A stretch of DNA of 64,000 bases, taken from Solen grandis (taxonomy: Eukaryota > Mollusca > Bivalvia > Adapedonta > Solenidae). Under the pieces are notes generated by a model. The model was not told where the DNA came from and did no database searches. It saw only the letters and a list, made by a program, of their open reading frames with translations. Made by a program: the position numbers and the translations under genes. The stretch spans positions 86,218,477 to 86,282,476 of the forward strand of contig CM037778.1 of NCBI GenBank assembly GCA_021229015.1, given 5' to 3'. Positions 1 to 14,524 of the stretch are shown piece by piece (the first letter of the stretch is position 1; each line of letters begins with the position of its first letter).

Positions 1-1960
1 CTTTAACAGATCAGTTCTGTCCCAAATGGACCTAACTAGCTAGAATATCATCTGAAAACAATAAACTGATTATATAATCATAACATAATGGCAGTCATGG
101 TTTGTCTCAGAAATGACGATGCGAACATCACATCTGGGTTTATGTCGTCAATTAATTATAATGTAAAGTACAGTACAGTACTGAAAGAGTACTTGGTGAT
201 TCACAGCTATATAAACAAAATGAATATGAACATGAGATTAATGATTTCGTAAGCATTTATTACATGGTAGATGTAGATTATATTGTAGAAATTACAAACA
301 GACTACAATTTTCCAGCAAGTATGTACGATAAAGCTTTAATACCGATTTATAATATAAATACACTCATACAGCTTTCGCCGGTCGCCGGTATGACTTCTA
401 AGTAGGTGGGGTAAAGTTTCGAAACACTACGAAAAAACTGAATTCTCGTGTAATGTGCGCACCCCTTCTCCGAAATCCAATTAGAAGTCATAGAAATGCG
501 CACAATACATGAGTGTTTACTGTACACATGACCTTAAATATACGCTAAGGGATGGTATGAAGACAACGACTGGATAATAAAAATACAGAAAATGAATTCA
601 GAAGTTTTCATTTTAAGTTAGTTTATCTTTTTGACAACATGTTGTTAAAATATACTCCATTATTTTTTAAATGCAGAAACATTTTTGTTGTAGGACCGAA
701 TAAACGCAATGCGCATTAGGCATTCTAAAATCAATATAAGACTCGGCTGCCTTTGACACCACCTCTACAATCGGCTTTTAGCTCTAGGGCATTTATCTAA
801 ACCTTTTATGTTCCGTCATCTTGACATCAACTTTCCGCAGCTGTATTTTTTCAGTGTTTTTAGCACATGTATCCGCCCATTTATCAATATTGATGTATAT
901 AATACTATTTAAATCTATGGCGAAAATGAAAAGAAAGAAAATGACAGGATATCATTAAAGACTATTATATCGTTGGGAATGTGCATTTTCCGAATTCATG
1001 TTCAATGTTTGCAAATCAACTTCAAATTATGTATGGTCGCATTCATGGTAGAAAAAATGAGCATTACAATCTGTAAAATCATTGATATTCGTTGACATTA
1101 AATCTCGTTGATTATGTTCCTAAGGGAATTTCGTGGTTACATTTATTCGTGGATCGTGTTCTAGAAAACCCTCCACGAAATCGACGAAAATTTGTGTCCC
1201 ATGAAAATTAATTCACAGTATATCACAGTAAATGGCATCGCCATTAAAATATATACAGTAGAACAAATAGGCTGCGATTTTGCTTTTTTTATTTTTTCTA
1301 AAACTGAAATAGCTGTATACCCAATTCATTTTAAATAGGTGTGTAACAAAAAACACAACAACAAGTAAAACCTATAATACACAATTCTGTAAACATTTCG
1401 TAACATTGCTCACGTACCAGTAAGTATTACTCATCTATTTTATTAAGTTATTAACCACTATAGCTTCTATAATTGGATTTGATTCCGTCAAATTTTAATG
1501 AATAACGGATAGAGTTTTGACAATGTATGAAAATTTTATTTACATATGAAAATAACAGTTGCTAAATTACTCGATAGTTTTATGGATACTCGGTTTCAGT
1601 CGGACGTGATGGAAAATTTTCAGTTGATTGAAAACCTCTGAAACACGTGATCATGACTTTTGAGGAGATAAGAATTAATCATTGATTTTGATCATAGATC
1701 GGGACAGCCATGCCAAGTGGTGTCCGGGTTATGTCGGAAATGTATCATGGAGAGTTTCCGTCGTGAAAGGGACACGGGGGTTTAACTCTTTTCGTCCTTG
1801 ATACTATATATCACCGTCTATTACAGTCAATGAAATAGCTCTTTTTTCAGCCCAAATCAAATAGAATATCAATCATAGTCAGTGATAATCAAAAGAACAT
1901 AATTATAAAATTACCAGAGAATTCCATTGCAGTAATTTCATAATATTAGTCAGTAATATT
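1..1960. other. Non-coding flank, no gene recognised
   Basis: AT-rich sequence with no convincing exon on either strand. The missing signal-peptide exon of the integrin gene is not recognisable here. A block at about 1120-1215 (ttcgtgg / ccacgaaat motifs) resembles one at 14521-14640 and is probably a dispersed repeat. Confidence 0.5.
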
Positions 1961-1965
1961 CATGA

Positions 1966-2390
1966 GTAACGCAAAATGTTTAGTCACTCATTATAATGAG
2001 TTACGCCATATGTGTAGTCACTCATTATCATGAGTAACGCAAAATGTTTAGTCACTCATTATAATGAGTTACGCCATATGTGTAGTCACTCATTATCATG
2101 AGTAACGCAAAATGTTTAGTCACTCATTATAATGAGTTACGCCATATCTATAGTCACTCATTGTCATGAGTAACGCAAAATGTATAGTCACTCATTATAA
2201 TGAGTTACGCCATATGTATAGTCTGTAATTATCATGAGTATCGTCAATTGTGTAATCAGAAATTATCACGAGTAACGCCATATGTGTAGTCAGAAATTAT
2301 CACGAGTAACGCCAATTTTATAGTCAGTAATTATCACGAGTAACGCACAATGTATAGTCTGTAATTATAAAGAGTGACGCCATACATAGT
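1966..2390. repeat. Palindromic minisatellite, 34-bp unit in 68-bp pairs
   Basis: About twelve 34-bp units. Each has agtc, then a 16-bp palindrome actcattataatgagt (or actcattatcatgagt), then a 14-bp spacer that alternates between tacgccatatgtgt and aacgcaaaatgttt. This gives a 68-bp higher-order period in the centre. Units decay toward 2390. Each unit can form a hairpin. Confidence 0.93.
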
Positions 2391-2904
2391 CAGTAACCAT
2401 CATCAGGAACACATAGTAAATTTCGTGAGTAATATAATATAGTTAGTAACCATCAACAGCAACATATAGAGAAACAATCTCACCGTAAAAGAAATTGCTG
2501 ATGTTGCCATATCAACGGGCTCCCGACACAAGTTAAGATTTGAAACTTAGAAAGGTTTGTGCTTGATGGGCCCCTCATCTTTTGACTGAAGAACAAAAGG
2601 ATACCCATGTGAAAATGCCCAAACCTCTTTGAAAAGGTACATAAATGTAGAATCGTAGGATTTCAGAACTACTTACAAGTGAAGTGATGAAACTTATTTT
2701 AATTCTTTGAGCACCAAACTCAATAAAAAGCAATGGAAGATCAAGATATGCCAGTAATCGTCATTATAATAAAAAGCCTGGGTAACATTTTGTATTCCAT
2801 TGTTGTCTTTTAATTCTAGTTGACCTATTTCTCAAATTCCAGTAAAGGTACAGGTAAATTTCACAAGGACAATGTGCTGTTAAAAGTAAAAACTTCAATT
2901 TCAG

Positions 2905-3062
2905 AATACTTGTTGGTGCCCCCAATGCCACGGTCAATGTGTCGTCCACTGGAGAACTGATATCAGGACACGGTCGGGTCCACAGATGTGACGTCAGCAA
3001 TGTGGCACAAAGAAATATCACGTGCACATATGTGAACACAACAGAACCAAGCGGCCTTTGCA
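2905..3062 (+). CDS. Integrin alpha exon: blade 1 to 2 linker
   Basis: First recognised exon. It follows acceptor ttcaatttcag and reads ILVGAPNATVNVSS, the end of blade 1, then a cysteine-rich stretch (HRCDVSN, NITCTY) that matches the disulfide-bonded loop before blade 2 in alpha chains. It begins with the third base of a codon. The donor at 3063 (GTTCGT) is weak, but it is the only GT choice that carries one base and keeps the next exon open, so the 3' border is less certain than the others. Sequons at NAT, NVS, NIT and NTT. Confidence 0.85.
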
Positions 3063-6000
3063 GTTCGTATTACTTACAAAAACATACCCATTAAAGAGGA
3101 ATGCTACAGTTTCTATATAGACAAAGAAGGAAATTTGAAACTACATGTATATTGTAGAATTTGTTTGTTTGTTTGTTTGTTTGTTGGGTTTAATGTCCCA
3201 ACGACAGTATTTTAGTCATTTATAAACGATGTCTACTTGAGACAGATACAGTGCTGCCACACAGCAGTATCACACAGTAGACATGTGGCATGATACCACT
3301 CCCAGTCACATTATCCTGACACCAGGCCAACCAGCCCTGCTACTACCTTTATATGCTGAGCGCCAAGCAAGTGAGATAGAATTTGTTTAAACTTTGCATC
3401 ATTATAGAGAATCACACCAGAAACATATCTATGAAAAAAAGTTATATTTTTGCATTTTATGACATTTTCAAGGGCGGATAACTCAATATAATGGTATACA
3501 ACACATCATTTAGTTTTAAATCGGTGTTTTGAGTTATCTGCCCTTGAAAATGTCCAAAGATTGCAAAAATATCATCTTCAGGGGCAGATAACCCGAAAAG
3601 AAGCACGGTGACCCCATTTTTCATAAATGTGTTTCTAGTGTGATTATCTATAATCATGCAAAGTTTAAACAAATTCTACAATGTAGTTTCAATTTTTAAC
3701 CTTGTCTATATAGAAACTGTAGCATTTGTCTTTAAGTGCTTAAATTTGTGGCCACACTACGTGTTATATGACGTAATTTTAAATACAGAGAAGAAATCTA
3801 CTGTAACTGTTTTACTTCTTCATCCATTTTACTGCAATATAGAGCATGCGAAGCGAAACATAGGCCCTAGTGATTCTCTTCAGATGTAAATGATTTCCAA
3901 ACAAGTTCGTAGCATTTGTGTGTTATTATCAGTATTAATTTATTCCCAAAAGTTAGGAACTACTGTAACTACTGTAACAGAGAATCATTAGTGTCTTTGT
4001 GTAGCGCACAATTTTCCGCTTTGGATTAAAGTAAGTGAAGAAATAAAAATATTTACAACAGTTTTTCCCCGAATAGAGGCAAAATATGCTGCTTGTGATA
4101 GCTTAAAATGACGTCATATACCACTTGGTATGATCCCTGTTAATACCTTATTGATTCCACCGTGTACTACGTAATGTAATTAACCGTATGCCCCGACGAA
4201 CCGACGGTTTTGAGACGGGATATTGTTTTGTCGTTGTTCGTCCGGAAGCATTATATGAGACAGAGTCACAATTTTTGTTCACCTCAAAGTTATGGCCCCT
4301 GAATAAGGGTAGCATATCTGTTTTACAAAATCCCCCCCCCCCCCGTGTACTATATAGTTTAAGAATTCTGCATAAATATGTACTAAGAAATAATAGAGTT
4401 TTTCAAATTTAAGATTTAATGATGCATTCTTCATCATTTAATTCCAGAAGGACAGTTTTGTATCAAGCAAACCCGAACTGATAATGAAATAATATTACCT
4501 CTACGTTTTAGAAAGAAAATAATTATAGCTGAACTTGTTTAGTTAAGACATCATTCAAATGCAATGAACATTGGCACTCCAAGGTAGTCACAGGTCTAAG
4601 GGAAACAACTTGTATTGGTTTCAGAAAAAAAATTACGTGAGATGGGCATCAATAGTCATTGTGAAACAGACATGAGGATGGGAACCACCATAGCTGTCAA
4701 CCGGAAATTCGAAAACTATGTAAACAACTCAACAGAGTTACCAATGGTCACAGTATGTAAACATATACTGTTTTATTATATCGTCCAATAATTTGCTGAC
4801 ATTTCGTTAAATTTTTTTGAGAATATATTGCATAAAATGATCCGTAAGATCTTGATATGGAGAATATATGAGAGTGTATGCTGCCTATGTGATCTTAGGA
4901 CTGAACAGGCGTAGTTTGCTGCGGCGACGAATAGTTACGTCTTGTTTTGCATGAGTGTACCCAGTGGTACTGATTATCACGTGTACTGTCAATCAAACCG
5001 GATTTGGTTCCATGACGCGAGGTCAAAAGCTGTATGGAGTACGTGACAAACTGTAAATATTGGTGTTGGTGTATTGGAGTTTACCGTCGCTGCGATAGTA
5101 TTTCAATCATATAGCGACGTCCAGCTAATTACAGGTGGAGGAAGACCCCGAGTACACAGAGGTAACCGGGTAGAACCACCGATCTACCTGTAAATATTAT
5201 ATATGTTATCGCTTAACTATAAATTAATTATTGTTTGTTTTGTTTTTTTAAATATAAAATTTAACCCAATCGAAGTGAAGGCGAGAGCAGGGTTAAGTCC
5301 TATATTAAAAAAAGATAGTGGCTTACCGTTTGTCTAACTTTTGTTACGTAGGCCACAGCGGCACCTTTATTGTCGGTGAAAGGAGCTCGCGGCTCACGTA
5401 ACCGTTCATATCAGTTGGTCCCACTCTTTCAGCCAATGAAATAGCCCTGTTTCTGTCCGCTTTAAAAAAACAACAACAACAAAAAAAAAACACGTATTTT
5501 CGTATTTTGTCCAGGTTACATGAAAAAATATGTTTTAAACGGTTCCGTGAGTCGCATGCTCATACCACGATACTTAAAATATGCTATTGTAGCTTACGTG
5601 ACAAAGGTGAGCCAAACGGTAATCGACATATAGTTCATATGTAAAAAATCATAATACATTTTTCACAAAACTTGGGCAAATACAAAAACTCGTTAGATGG
5701 CTTTAGAATTTTGACTGAATAAGAGCTATTTCATTGACTGAAAAATTTGGATTTATCGCGGTACTCCACTTCGCGTCGCTTCCGATAAATTCCATAAAAC
5801 TTAAAATATAAACGATAAATAATACATACATATGCAGCTACGTAAGATAATTACCAGATATAATTACATACATATATTTAAAACAAAATACATTGTACTG
5901 ACAATGCTGAGCCGATCAAAATCAATGAATTATGTTAAAAGCTGCTTTTTAATGATGACTTTTGAAGATAGGGCTGTATGAAACAAAGAAGGATATGAAA

Positions 6001-9000
6001 TCTCGATCGAGATTCACCCTATCAATGATGTCACTGGTCACATTACCCCCAAAACGAATAAACGTTTAAAAATCAAACACAACTTTATCAAAAATAAATA
6101 CTCATAGAGAGCTTTTTTGTTAGTCATAAATGAATATGAATTGACTATCTTCATGTTATATCTGATTATATTTTAATTTTTGGTGGTGGTTGCGGGTCAT
6201 TGTCAATTTTAGGACATATTTTTGAACTTAAATGATAATTCCATGAAATAATTTAATACCGTGATTTTATTGTAAACTGAATATCATTGTACCATTAATT
6301 AGTCACGTAATAAGACATTAACTATTAAAAGCCATTTGAATTTTCAGCGTGTATGCATAATTTTATCAGAGATATTAGCGTTAAGAATTGTTGGTGGAAT
6401 TCGACAAAAAGAAAACAATGGAATGATCTTTGAAGCGGTGAGCAAAACAGAGTACTCCTTTCAGAACAGAAGCTGTCTGAACTGAGTCTGCTTTGAGGTC
6501 TCTATGAGGTAAAGGATTTATAACAAGCAAAATGCCAAACTCCACACAGTGATCTCCCTTGCAAGCAAAAATAAAATCACTGCCATCACAAATGTCACGT
6601 GATGATGGTAAAACAATATAAGATCTATTTCTGCTTACGGACATACTTTTGCAGATGTGCGCACCCGGTTGGAAGAACACGTTCATGGAAACGAAGAAAC
6701 ACTATAACCTTATAAATGGAATGTGTCTGAAGGCAAGGGATGATCTAAATATCATGACTTGCAAAGAAGCAGAACATGGCCATCAGTTTGGGAAGTATTG
6801 GTATGAAATGAGCAATATATTATATATCTCTTGTTAAATTCCCTGTATTTCAGCGTAAATATATTTATTCACTCATGTACTCATTATCTGTGAACATAAG
6901 TTTTTTTTATATCCACGAATGAAATACGACGTTTTAATAAATAAAAATATTCTATTTTCTTTTTAACAGTCGAGTTTTAAAAAATGTTTACTTTTTATGT
7001 GGGCATATAGTAATTGAACCGTTCGTCCGTTCGTCAGTCTGTCCGTCCGGATTTCGTTTCCGCTCCATAACTTTGACATTCCTGGATGGATTTTGAAATT
7101 TCTTGGCAAAAATGTTCACCATTATGAGACGATGTTTAGCGCGATATCCTCAGGTCTGTAGCTTCAAGGTCAAGGTCACACTTAGAATTGAAAGGTAAAA
7201 AATTGGGTCTATTTTTCGTTTACGCTCCATAACTCTGACATTTCTTGATGGATTTTAAGTTTTCTTGTCAGAAATGTTCACCATCAGAATACGATGTGTC
7301 GCGCGAAATCCCCAGGTCTGTAGCTTCAAGGTAAAAGTCACACTTAGAGTTCAAATGTCAAAAATTGGGACTATTTTTAGTTTCCGCTCCATAACTCTGA
7401 CATTCCTTGATGGATTTGTTAATTACTTAGCAGAAATGTTCACCACCATGTGACAATGTGTTTCGCGCAATCCCCAGGTCTATAGTTTTAAGGTCAAGGT
7501 CACACTTAGAGTTCAAAGGTAAAAAATTGGGTCTATTTTTCGCTTCCGCTCCATAACTCTGACATTCCATGATGGATTTGGAATAACTTTGCAGAAATGG
7601 TCACCATCATGAGACAATGTGTCACGCGCATCCCCAGGTCTATAGCTTCAAGGTCAAAGTCACACTTAGAGTTCAAATGTCAAAAAATTGGGTCTATTTT
7701 TCATTTCCGGTCATTTGTGTATCTGCTGTATAACTCTGACATTCCTTGATGAATTTTGAAATTACTTTGCAGAAATGCTTACCACCATAAGACAGTGTTT
7801 TGCACGCATTCTCCAGGTCTGTAGCTCCAAGGACAAGGTCAAACTAAGAGTTCAAATGTCAGAAATGGTGCCTTATTTTTGTGTCTTTTCTATAAAGCTG
7901 ACATACTTTGATGGCTTTTTTGGATTACAGTCAAAAATATTCACCATCATGAAGCAATATGTCATGTAATCCAAGGTCTGTAGATCCAAGGTCAAGGTAA
8001 CACTTCCAAGGGTTGTTTTTCGTGTCCGCTCCATATCTTTGTCACTCCTCAGTAGATTTTGATTATTTTTTGCGTAAATATGCACCGTAATGTTACAATG
8101 TGTTGTGTACAATACCGGGGTTCATAGCTGAAAGGTCATGGTAACACTAAGAGGTCAAGTGTCTTAAGCCCTGATTGTGCATTGGTTTGCCCTCCGTTTC
8201 CCTGTCCAGACATTGGGATGCTGTGATTACTTAAAAAACATATTATAAGCTAGCTCAGTGAAACATGGTATATAAAGGCAACATGGAGATTAATTACTTC
8301 ACCTCACTTTGATATTTTTCTGGGATAAAATACTGGTTGCTATGGTAATGGAAATAATCAAAATATACACCATCAGTAGGGGACTTATGGTTCATTTATG
8401 TATATGATTCAAGCTATTGTGTATTTGGTACATGCAAATGTACATGTAATTTCGCTGTTAAAAATATCAGGGAAAAGGCACTTTGGGGGCTTCGTCACAT
8501 CCCTTGACATATCTTCTTTTATTCATTTTTTGTCAAGTTCTTGTAGAATCTTGAAAATAAAACGTCTTACTTAGAGGACAAATAAAAGATAAACCTATGC
8601 TTATTTTAAAAAAAAACAGTAGTCACACATGAAATGTATTTGAAGTGACCTTGCATTAATAATAAGCCTAAAAAATAAAAAAGAGGAAAATGATAGTACT
8701 ATATCGCTTACTGATTTTCATATAGCCGTATTTATATACTCAAACGCAAAATAAACTGTGCATGTTTATTTTTCGCATAACTAAAGTTATACTGGTCCAA
8801 ACCGTGTAACATATGTACCCTGTAATGCAAGGATGTTTGTCTATCAGAAATTGGTACATCCAGCCACTTTTTGCTTAAATTTTAAGTAACACCTCAAAAG
8901 AAACGTTTTGCGCATATTGTTCGTGCATTGTCTGAATAAATGTGAAATTTATTGCGTAATTTTCATTTTGACTCATACCACTTTTATTCGATTAACACAT

Positions 9001-9139
9001 CTCTACAGAAGCTACTATTTCTTTAATTTAAACACGTCGTTCTATAGACAAGTGAATAAGCTAAAATGATACCAAACATAAAGAATTTCTGTAAAGAAAA
9101 TCTGACAAAATTAACCTAAACCCTATACACAGTTTTTTC

Positions 9140-9196
<57 letters not shown>

Positions 9197-12100
9197 AAAG
9201 CATATTAATGTCATTTATATTGTAACTAAGTTTGATCAATATTGCTTCAAAAATGAGCATGCTTAAATTTAAATTTCGTAATCTGACAGTTTCGATAATT
9301 CAAGGACAATAACTCCTGATCTAAGTTTATTTCAGCCATAACCAAATCGAGTCATTAAATTTGTAGATGATTAGATAAATGGAATTGATGGAGTGTAAAA
9401 ATGGCGAAAAGTTTAAATTTTCTGATATTTCGAGGGCCATAACTCTTTATATTTTTGTCCCATAACAAACAAAACCAAAGTTGCCCGACGTTCATAATTT
9501 ATGATGCTTGGGTATTGAAAATTAAATCTGGTGTTTATTTTTAAATCAAGAGAAATATTGACTTATATTGGGGCAATACAAACCATAATCGAACTTGGTC
9601 GAACTATTTGGATCTTAACGCTATGACCCTCTAATGTCTGTAGAAATGTATGTTAGTAGGTTAAGGTCTTAGAATCCTAATAGCCATCAATTCCATCAAA
9701 GCCATGCACATAAACCCACAATATAAGCTTTTAAAATGTAAAACAAAGGAAATCTTAAGGGCAAATTGACATTTTATGACATCTGACAGAAGTTATGTTA
9801 TTACCTCCCCTTGATAATTGTGCTGTTATGAGTTATCTCCCCTGAAAACTTAAAGAAAACAGGAACTTTCTTCATTTTTTCTACGGTTAAGTTTAGATTT
9901 TTTTTCATGAAATTTGAAACATAATCATACAATTCATCTTTCTACCGAGAGTTAAACTCATAAATCAAATTCAGTTTTCCATATTCACAGAAAATGCTTC
10001 AATTTTATCTTAAATACAGATTATCTCCCCAAAATTAGATAAAAATTGAAAACAAAAAACTCTTAGTAAAATATTTTCAAACTCTTAGTAAAATATTTTC
10101 ATTTTTGAATGTCTTCAAAATGTCAAAGTTTCATATAAATATAACCATTCAGTTGCAAGGTATGGAATATGGCTATTAGGTTGCTAATACCTTAACTCAC
10201 ATTTGTGAGACATTTCTTTGAGCGCCCCTGTAGCTGAATCGGTTGGGAAATCACTCTGTAGGCGAAAGGTCCGGTGTTCGAGTCTTGGGCTAGCTGCGTA
10301 ATTCTCCCATTTACATACTTATAGTATGCAAATGTGGTTGCTTACATGTATATTCACTTCAGTTCATATAACAAACATATCATTTCATTGCAGGAATTGC
10401 TGGCCCTTTTGGTCTCAAAATAACTCATTCGATAGCGCCCAGGCAGGAATGTCCGCAGCTTTCAGTTCGGTATTTCTTTTTTCATTTGCAATTTACATGT
10501 ATGGAATATCAAAGTAAGTCATAAAATAAAGTATACACGCAGGTTTTCATTAATTAAACGGAATTGAACAATCAAACCTATCTTATCAGCGTTCTATCAC
10601 TAAGTTGCCTACTTCTGTTGTATTGATGAATCAAAAATAACTGACAAATGTTCGTCCGTAGTGAACGATCCAATCAATCAAAGTCTGTGGAAGTCAAATG
10701 ATTGGCTCTCGTAGTTCATCAGATAATGGTTTCAAAAGAACATCACTTATTCAGAGGACATCGTGTTCCCCTGGTAACGCAGCCGATTGCGGATCTGATG
10801 GTTGTCTCGGGCAATGCTTTTTCATGACCTCCCAAGGCGAAAAGTACTTGTCAAACCCAGGAACCGTCGAAAGGGATTAACAAATTAGTATAAGTTGTAA
10901 GAACTTGTTTCCAAATCGACGTTAAATTTTTTTTTAATTTTTGCTGGTATTGTGTTTCTTTTCAGAGTGGTGACAGTGAAATCATAGGAGCCCCTGGAAT
11001 GAATGATTGGAGAGGTATTTAACAACAGCTTCTGTCTATCCGCTTATCCTTACTTTCTGTTCAAAACTACTAACTTAACATTTCCCAGGATTCCAAGATT
11101 GATTGTTACGATGGGTCGAATATTTTGAGTATGAAAAAAGAATACATTCGCTGTTTCGGTTTTGTGTCATGGAGTTTGTGCACTCGTATACTAAACATAC
11201 AGTACTGGTATCTTTACAAATTTAAAAAATGTGCTTAACTGCTTCATTTTCCAAAAATAGTACCTACGTATGTTGCTTGTACTTTCTTTCAATAATTTTC
11301 AGACATTTTACCTCACCGATACTTGCTGAAACAAAATGGCTCCCTTAACACAGGATTCCAAAATTGGACTAGTTTCTTTATATAATTAATATTGACATTA
11401 TCATCTCTGAATTGATTGTCAGAGTGTCAATCAATTTACTATATATGAACCCCTCATGAATATTCATGAACAAATTTATCACTTGATGAATATTAATTTA
11501 CTGAACTTCAAATGGTATATTGAATCATGTTTTTTTTTGCCACACGGATTGTGTAGAAACTGAGCTACAGTATTGTATGAGCAAACAAATGATACCCTGA
11601 TCAGACAGTTACTGTGGGAGCTGTGTGGTCTGTCTGCTGTATTTACCAATGCGTCAAAATGAGTCTATATGAAGTAAAGGGTTAAAATTGATCTAATGAA
11701 CATATACTGTAATTTCAAGCCTAAATCAGGGTTATCATAAAAAAATAATGTCCGTTTGTTTGTATGGTTTAACGTCCAACCAGCAGTATTTCAGTCCATT
11801 GGAGACTATGTAAACTTAAGACATATAATGCTGCCACACTGCAGTATCACGCCGTACGCCGTAAATAGTCGGCATGATACAACACCGAGTCACCTTTTCT
11901 TGACACCGGATCAACCAGTATTGTAACTACCCTTATATGCCAAGTAAGTGAGCTATACCAGTACAACGGTGCCGTTCTTTTACAATTTGAGTATGTCGTG
12001 GCCGGGGATTGAACCCAAGACCCCCGCTCTCGAGACGCTCTTAACACTCGGCCATCGGGGACGGTAAAAATTATTTTTTGAAACAAACTGTAAGGCACCT

Positions 12101-14422
12101 ACCTTTCTTTAGTAAGTTTGAATATTTTCCTCCTTCATAACCATCGATTTCACCAAAAGCATAAAAGTTGACAATTTAATGAGTTATCTCTCCTGAAAAC
12201 TATTAATTATCTCCCCTGAAAACTGAAACGCTGTGATTGTATCCATTTTTCTAAGGTGAAGTTCAATTTATGAAATTAGGAAAAAAAAACATATAGAAAG
12301 TGTATAGATTCCATGGTTTCAATGTTAACTTAAAAATAGATTATCAACCCTTACACCCCACAAAACCTGAATACATTCCTGGTGAAAAGTTCTTTATTTT
12401 AAATTCCTAAAGTGACAAAGAGTCATATAAATATTACCATCTAGTGGCCAGATATGACACCTGTAATGGTTCCGCTACATGTCGGACCTCATGGCCGTTC
12501 ACGACGATAACCAAGGTTTCCTAATGTTTTATTAGGTTACCTTGGTTATCTTGGTAGATGTTAAGTGGTCCGAAATGTAGCGGATCCATTACAGGTATTT
12601 TATTTTACCAGTTATTTTTGACAGATATTGTCTTATTTCAGGGGCATTTAGATCCATGCAAGCACTTCAGGAGGGACACATGAAAATAGATACTAGAAAA
12701 ACATTATACTATGGTATGGATGCTTAAATTTATAATTGGTTCATTAAAAGTAACAGAATATATACAATAGAATTAGAAATATGATCAAAATGATTGCACG
12801 TGGCACTGATTAACTTTGTACATGTTATAAAGATAAAACTGCAATTTTGTCTTCGATTAACATTTTTGTATAATAATAATAATAATTATAATAATAATAA
12901 TTGATTTGGTCATCTACTGAGACGAGTAGTATAATTCTACATCAGTATCGACCCTTACCATGCTAATTGTTTTTGGATCTGTCCTTTCTTCATTTGGAAC
13001 TTTACCATTAGTTTTTTATGGGGGTGCATGCTGAAAACTTACCGACCGAAAAGCGAACAGTGCAGACTATGATCAGAGTGCAAGAATGTGCAAGCTGATT
13101 TCGGTCTGCTTTGGCCGCTAAATCAGTTACAAGTGTCTTATATATTGTAGTGGTTATAGAAATATCTAACGTAACAAAACACTTAAAATTGCAAGTAAAG
13201 TCATTTTAAAGACGTTATCATTTTTGTTAAACTAAGAATGATAGATAGAATGACTGGCATTATATCATACAACGAATCTGATTTTCATTTTATCTCATAA
13301 CTACAATCTACTGAAAGTGCCTTTCCTTTACATCTTTATTAAATATTCTACAATTTGCAAAATGAGTATATTTCGATCTGACACACAATCGAGGAAATAG
13401 ACATTATAGTAATGTCGCGGACTATGAACGTCTCGTTTCCGTCCTACAGAGACGTTGAAACTTACTACATGAACATTTAATACACTTTTCGATTGTGCAG
13501 ATATTCAAAACATTCGGCTCGATTATCTCAGTAGATAGACGTGCTTAACTTTTGTCCAGTCCATAAATAAAGGCAAATTTTACTAATGAAACTCGTTCAG
13601 TTATTCATTTGGCTTAACTTGCGTCATCATCCGTAAATAGGTCAGAGATTACGCCGAACGATTAACTTGTCATGGACTTACATGAGCAATCTATAAATAG
13701 AGACTGTGATTCGTGTTTTTTTTCTTCTCAGCAACGGTCTCTTATCTTTTATACATTAGAGTTATATTTAGATAATTTATCCGTCATTTAATTGTGATCA
13801 TGGTCCATTTAGTGATCCTGGGAATATCAAAGATAATAAACGCAAGCCTTTATAGACTTTGAGCAAGATAGCCTTTAATTCCAAGTCAATGAATGTTTGC
13901 ATCTGCCCTGAAGTATTTTTAAACATCTGAAGGACCATGATTATAAGCTGATGATTGATGTATTACCTTAATTAAATTAATTTATTTAACCATTTACTTG
14001 ATACATAGATGCAGATAGATAAAAGTAATTTGAATCCCCAAGGTTTTGAATTGAATTTATAATATAGGTTATGCGATAGCGGCAGGCAACTTTGATCTTG
14101 ATGCTGACACCGTGATAGGTGTTCCAAACTATTACAGGAAGAAAGGTGGCCACATTGGACAGGTACGTATTGCGTCTAAATGATTGAAATATCCGCCATG
14201 TTTTAACGGTCGGAAAACGCATGGTATTTTATAATTAGCCGGCATTTAGCTGGTGGGTCACCTTGACTATCAGGAAATGAATAGTTCTGTCCTTAGTGAC
14301 ATACCAAACTGGCATAGGCATTGTTGAGAATAATGTGGCTAGCTTTGAAACTGATTTGAAACTTTCTGTGAAGTGTATCATCTATATTTATGTAGATTCT
14401 GTTATAAAGTCATTTTTGTTAG

Positions 14423-14455
<33 letters not shown>

Positions 14456-14468
14456 CTTTCTAGAAAAA

Positions 14469-14524
<56 letters not shown>

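Noticed and set aside
2764..3039. 91-codon minus-strand open frame
   Set aside because: It is the shadow of the first integrin exon on the other strand; the plus strand has the GAP motif and splice sites.
6381..6686. 101-codon minus-strand open frame
   Set aside because: Overlaps the integrin blade-2 exon on the opposite strand and has no motif.
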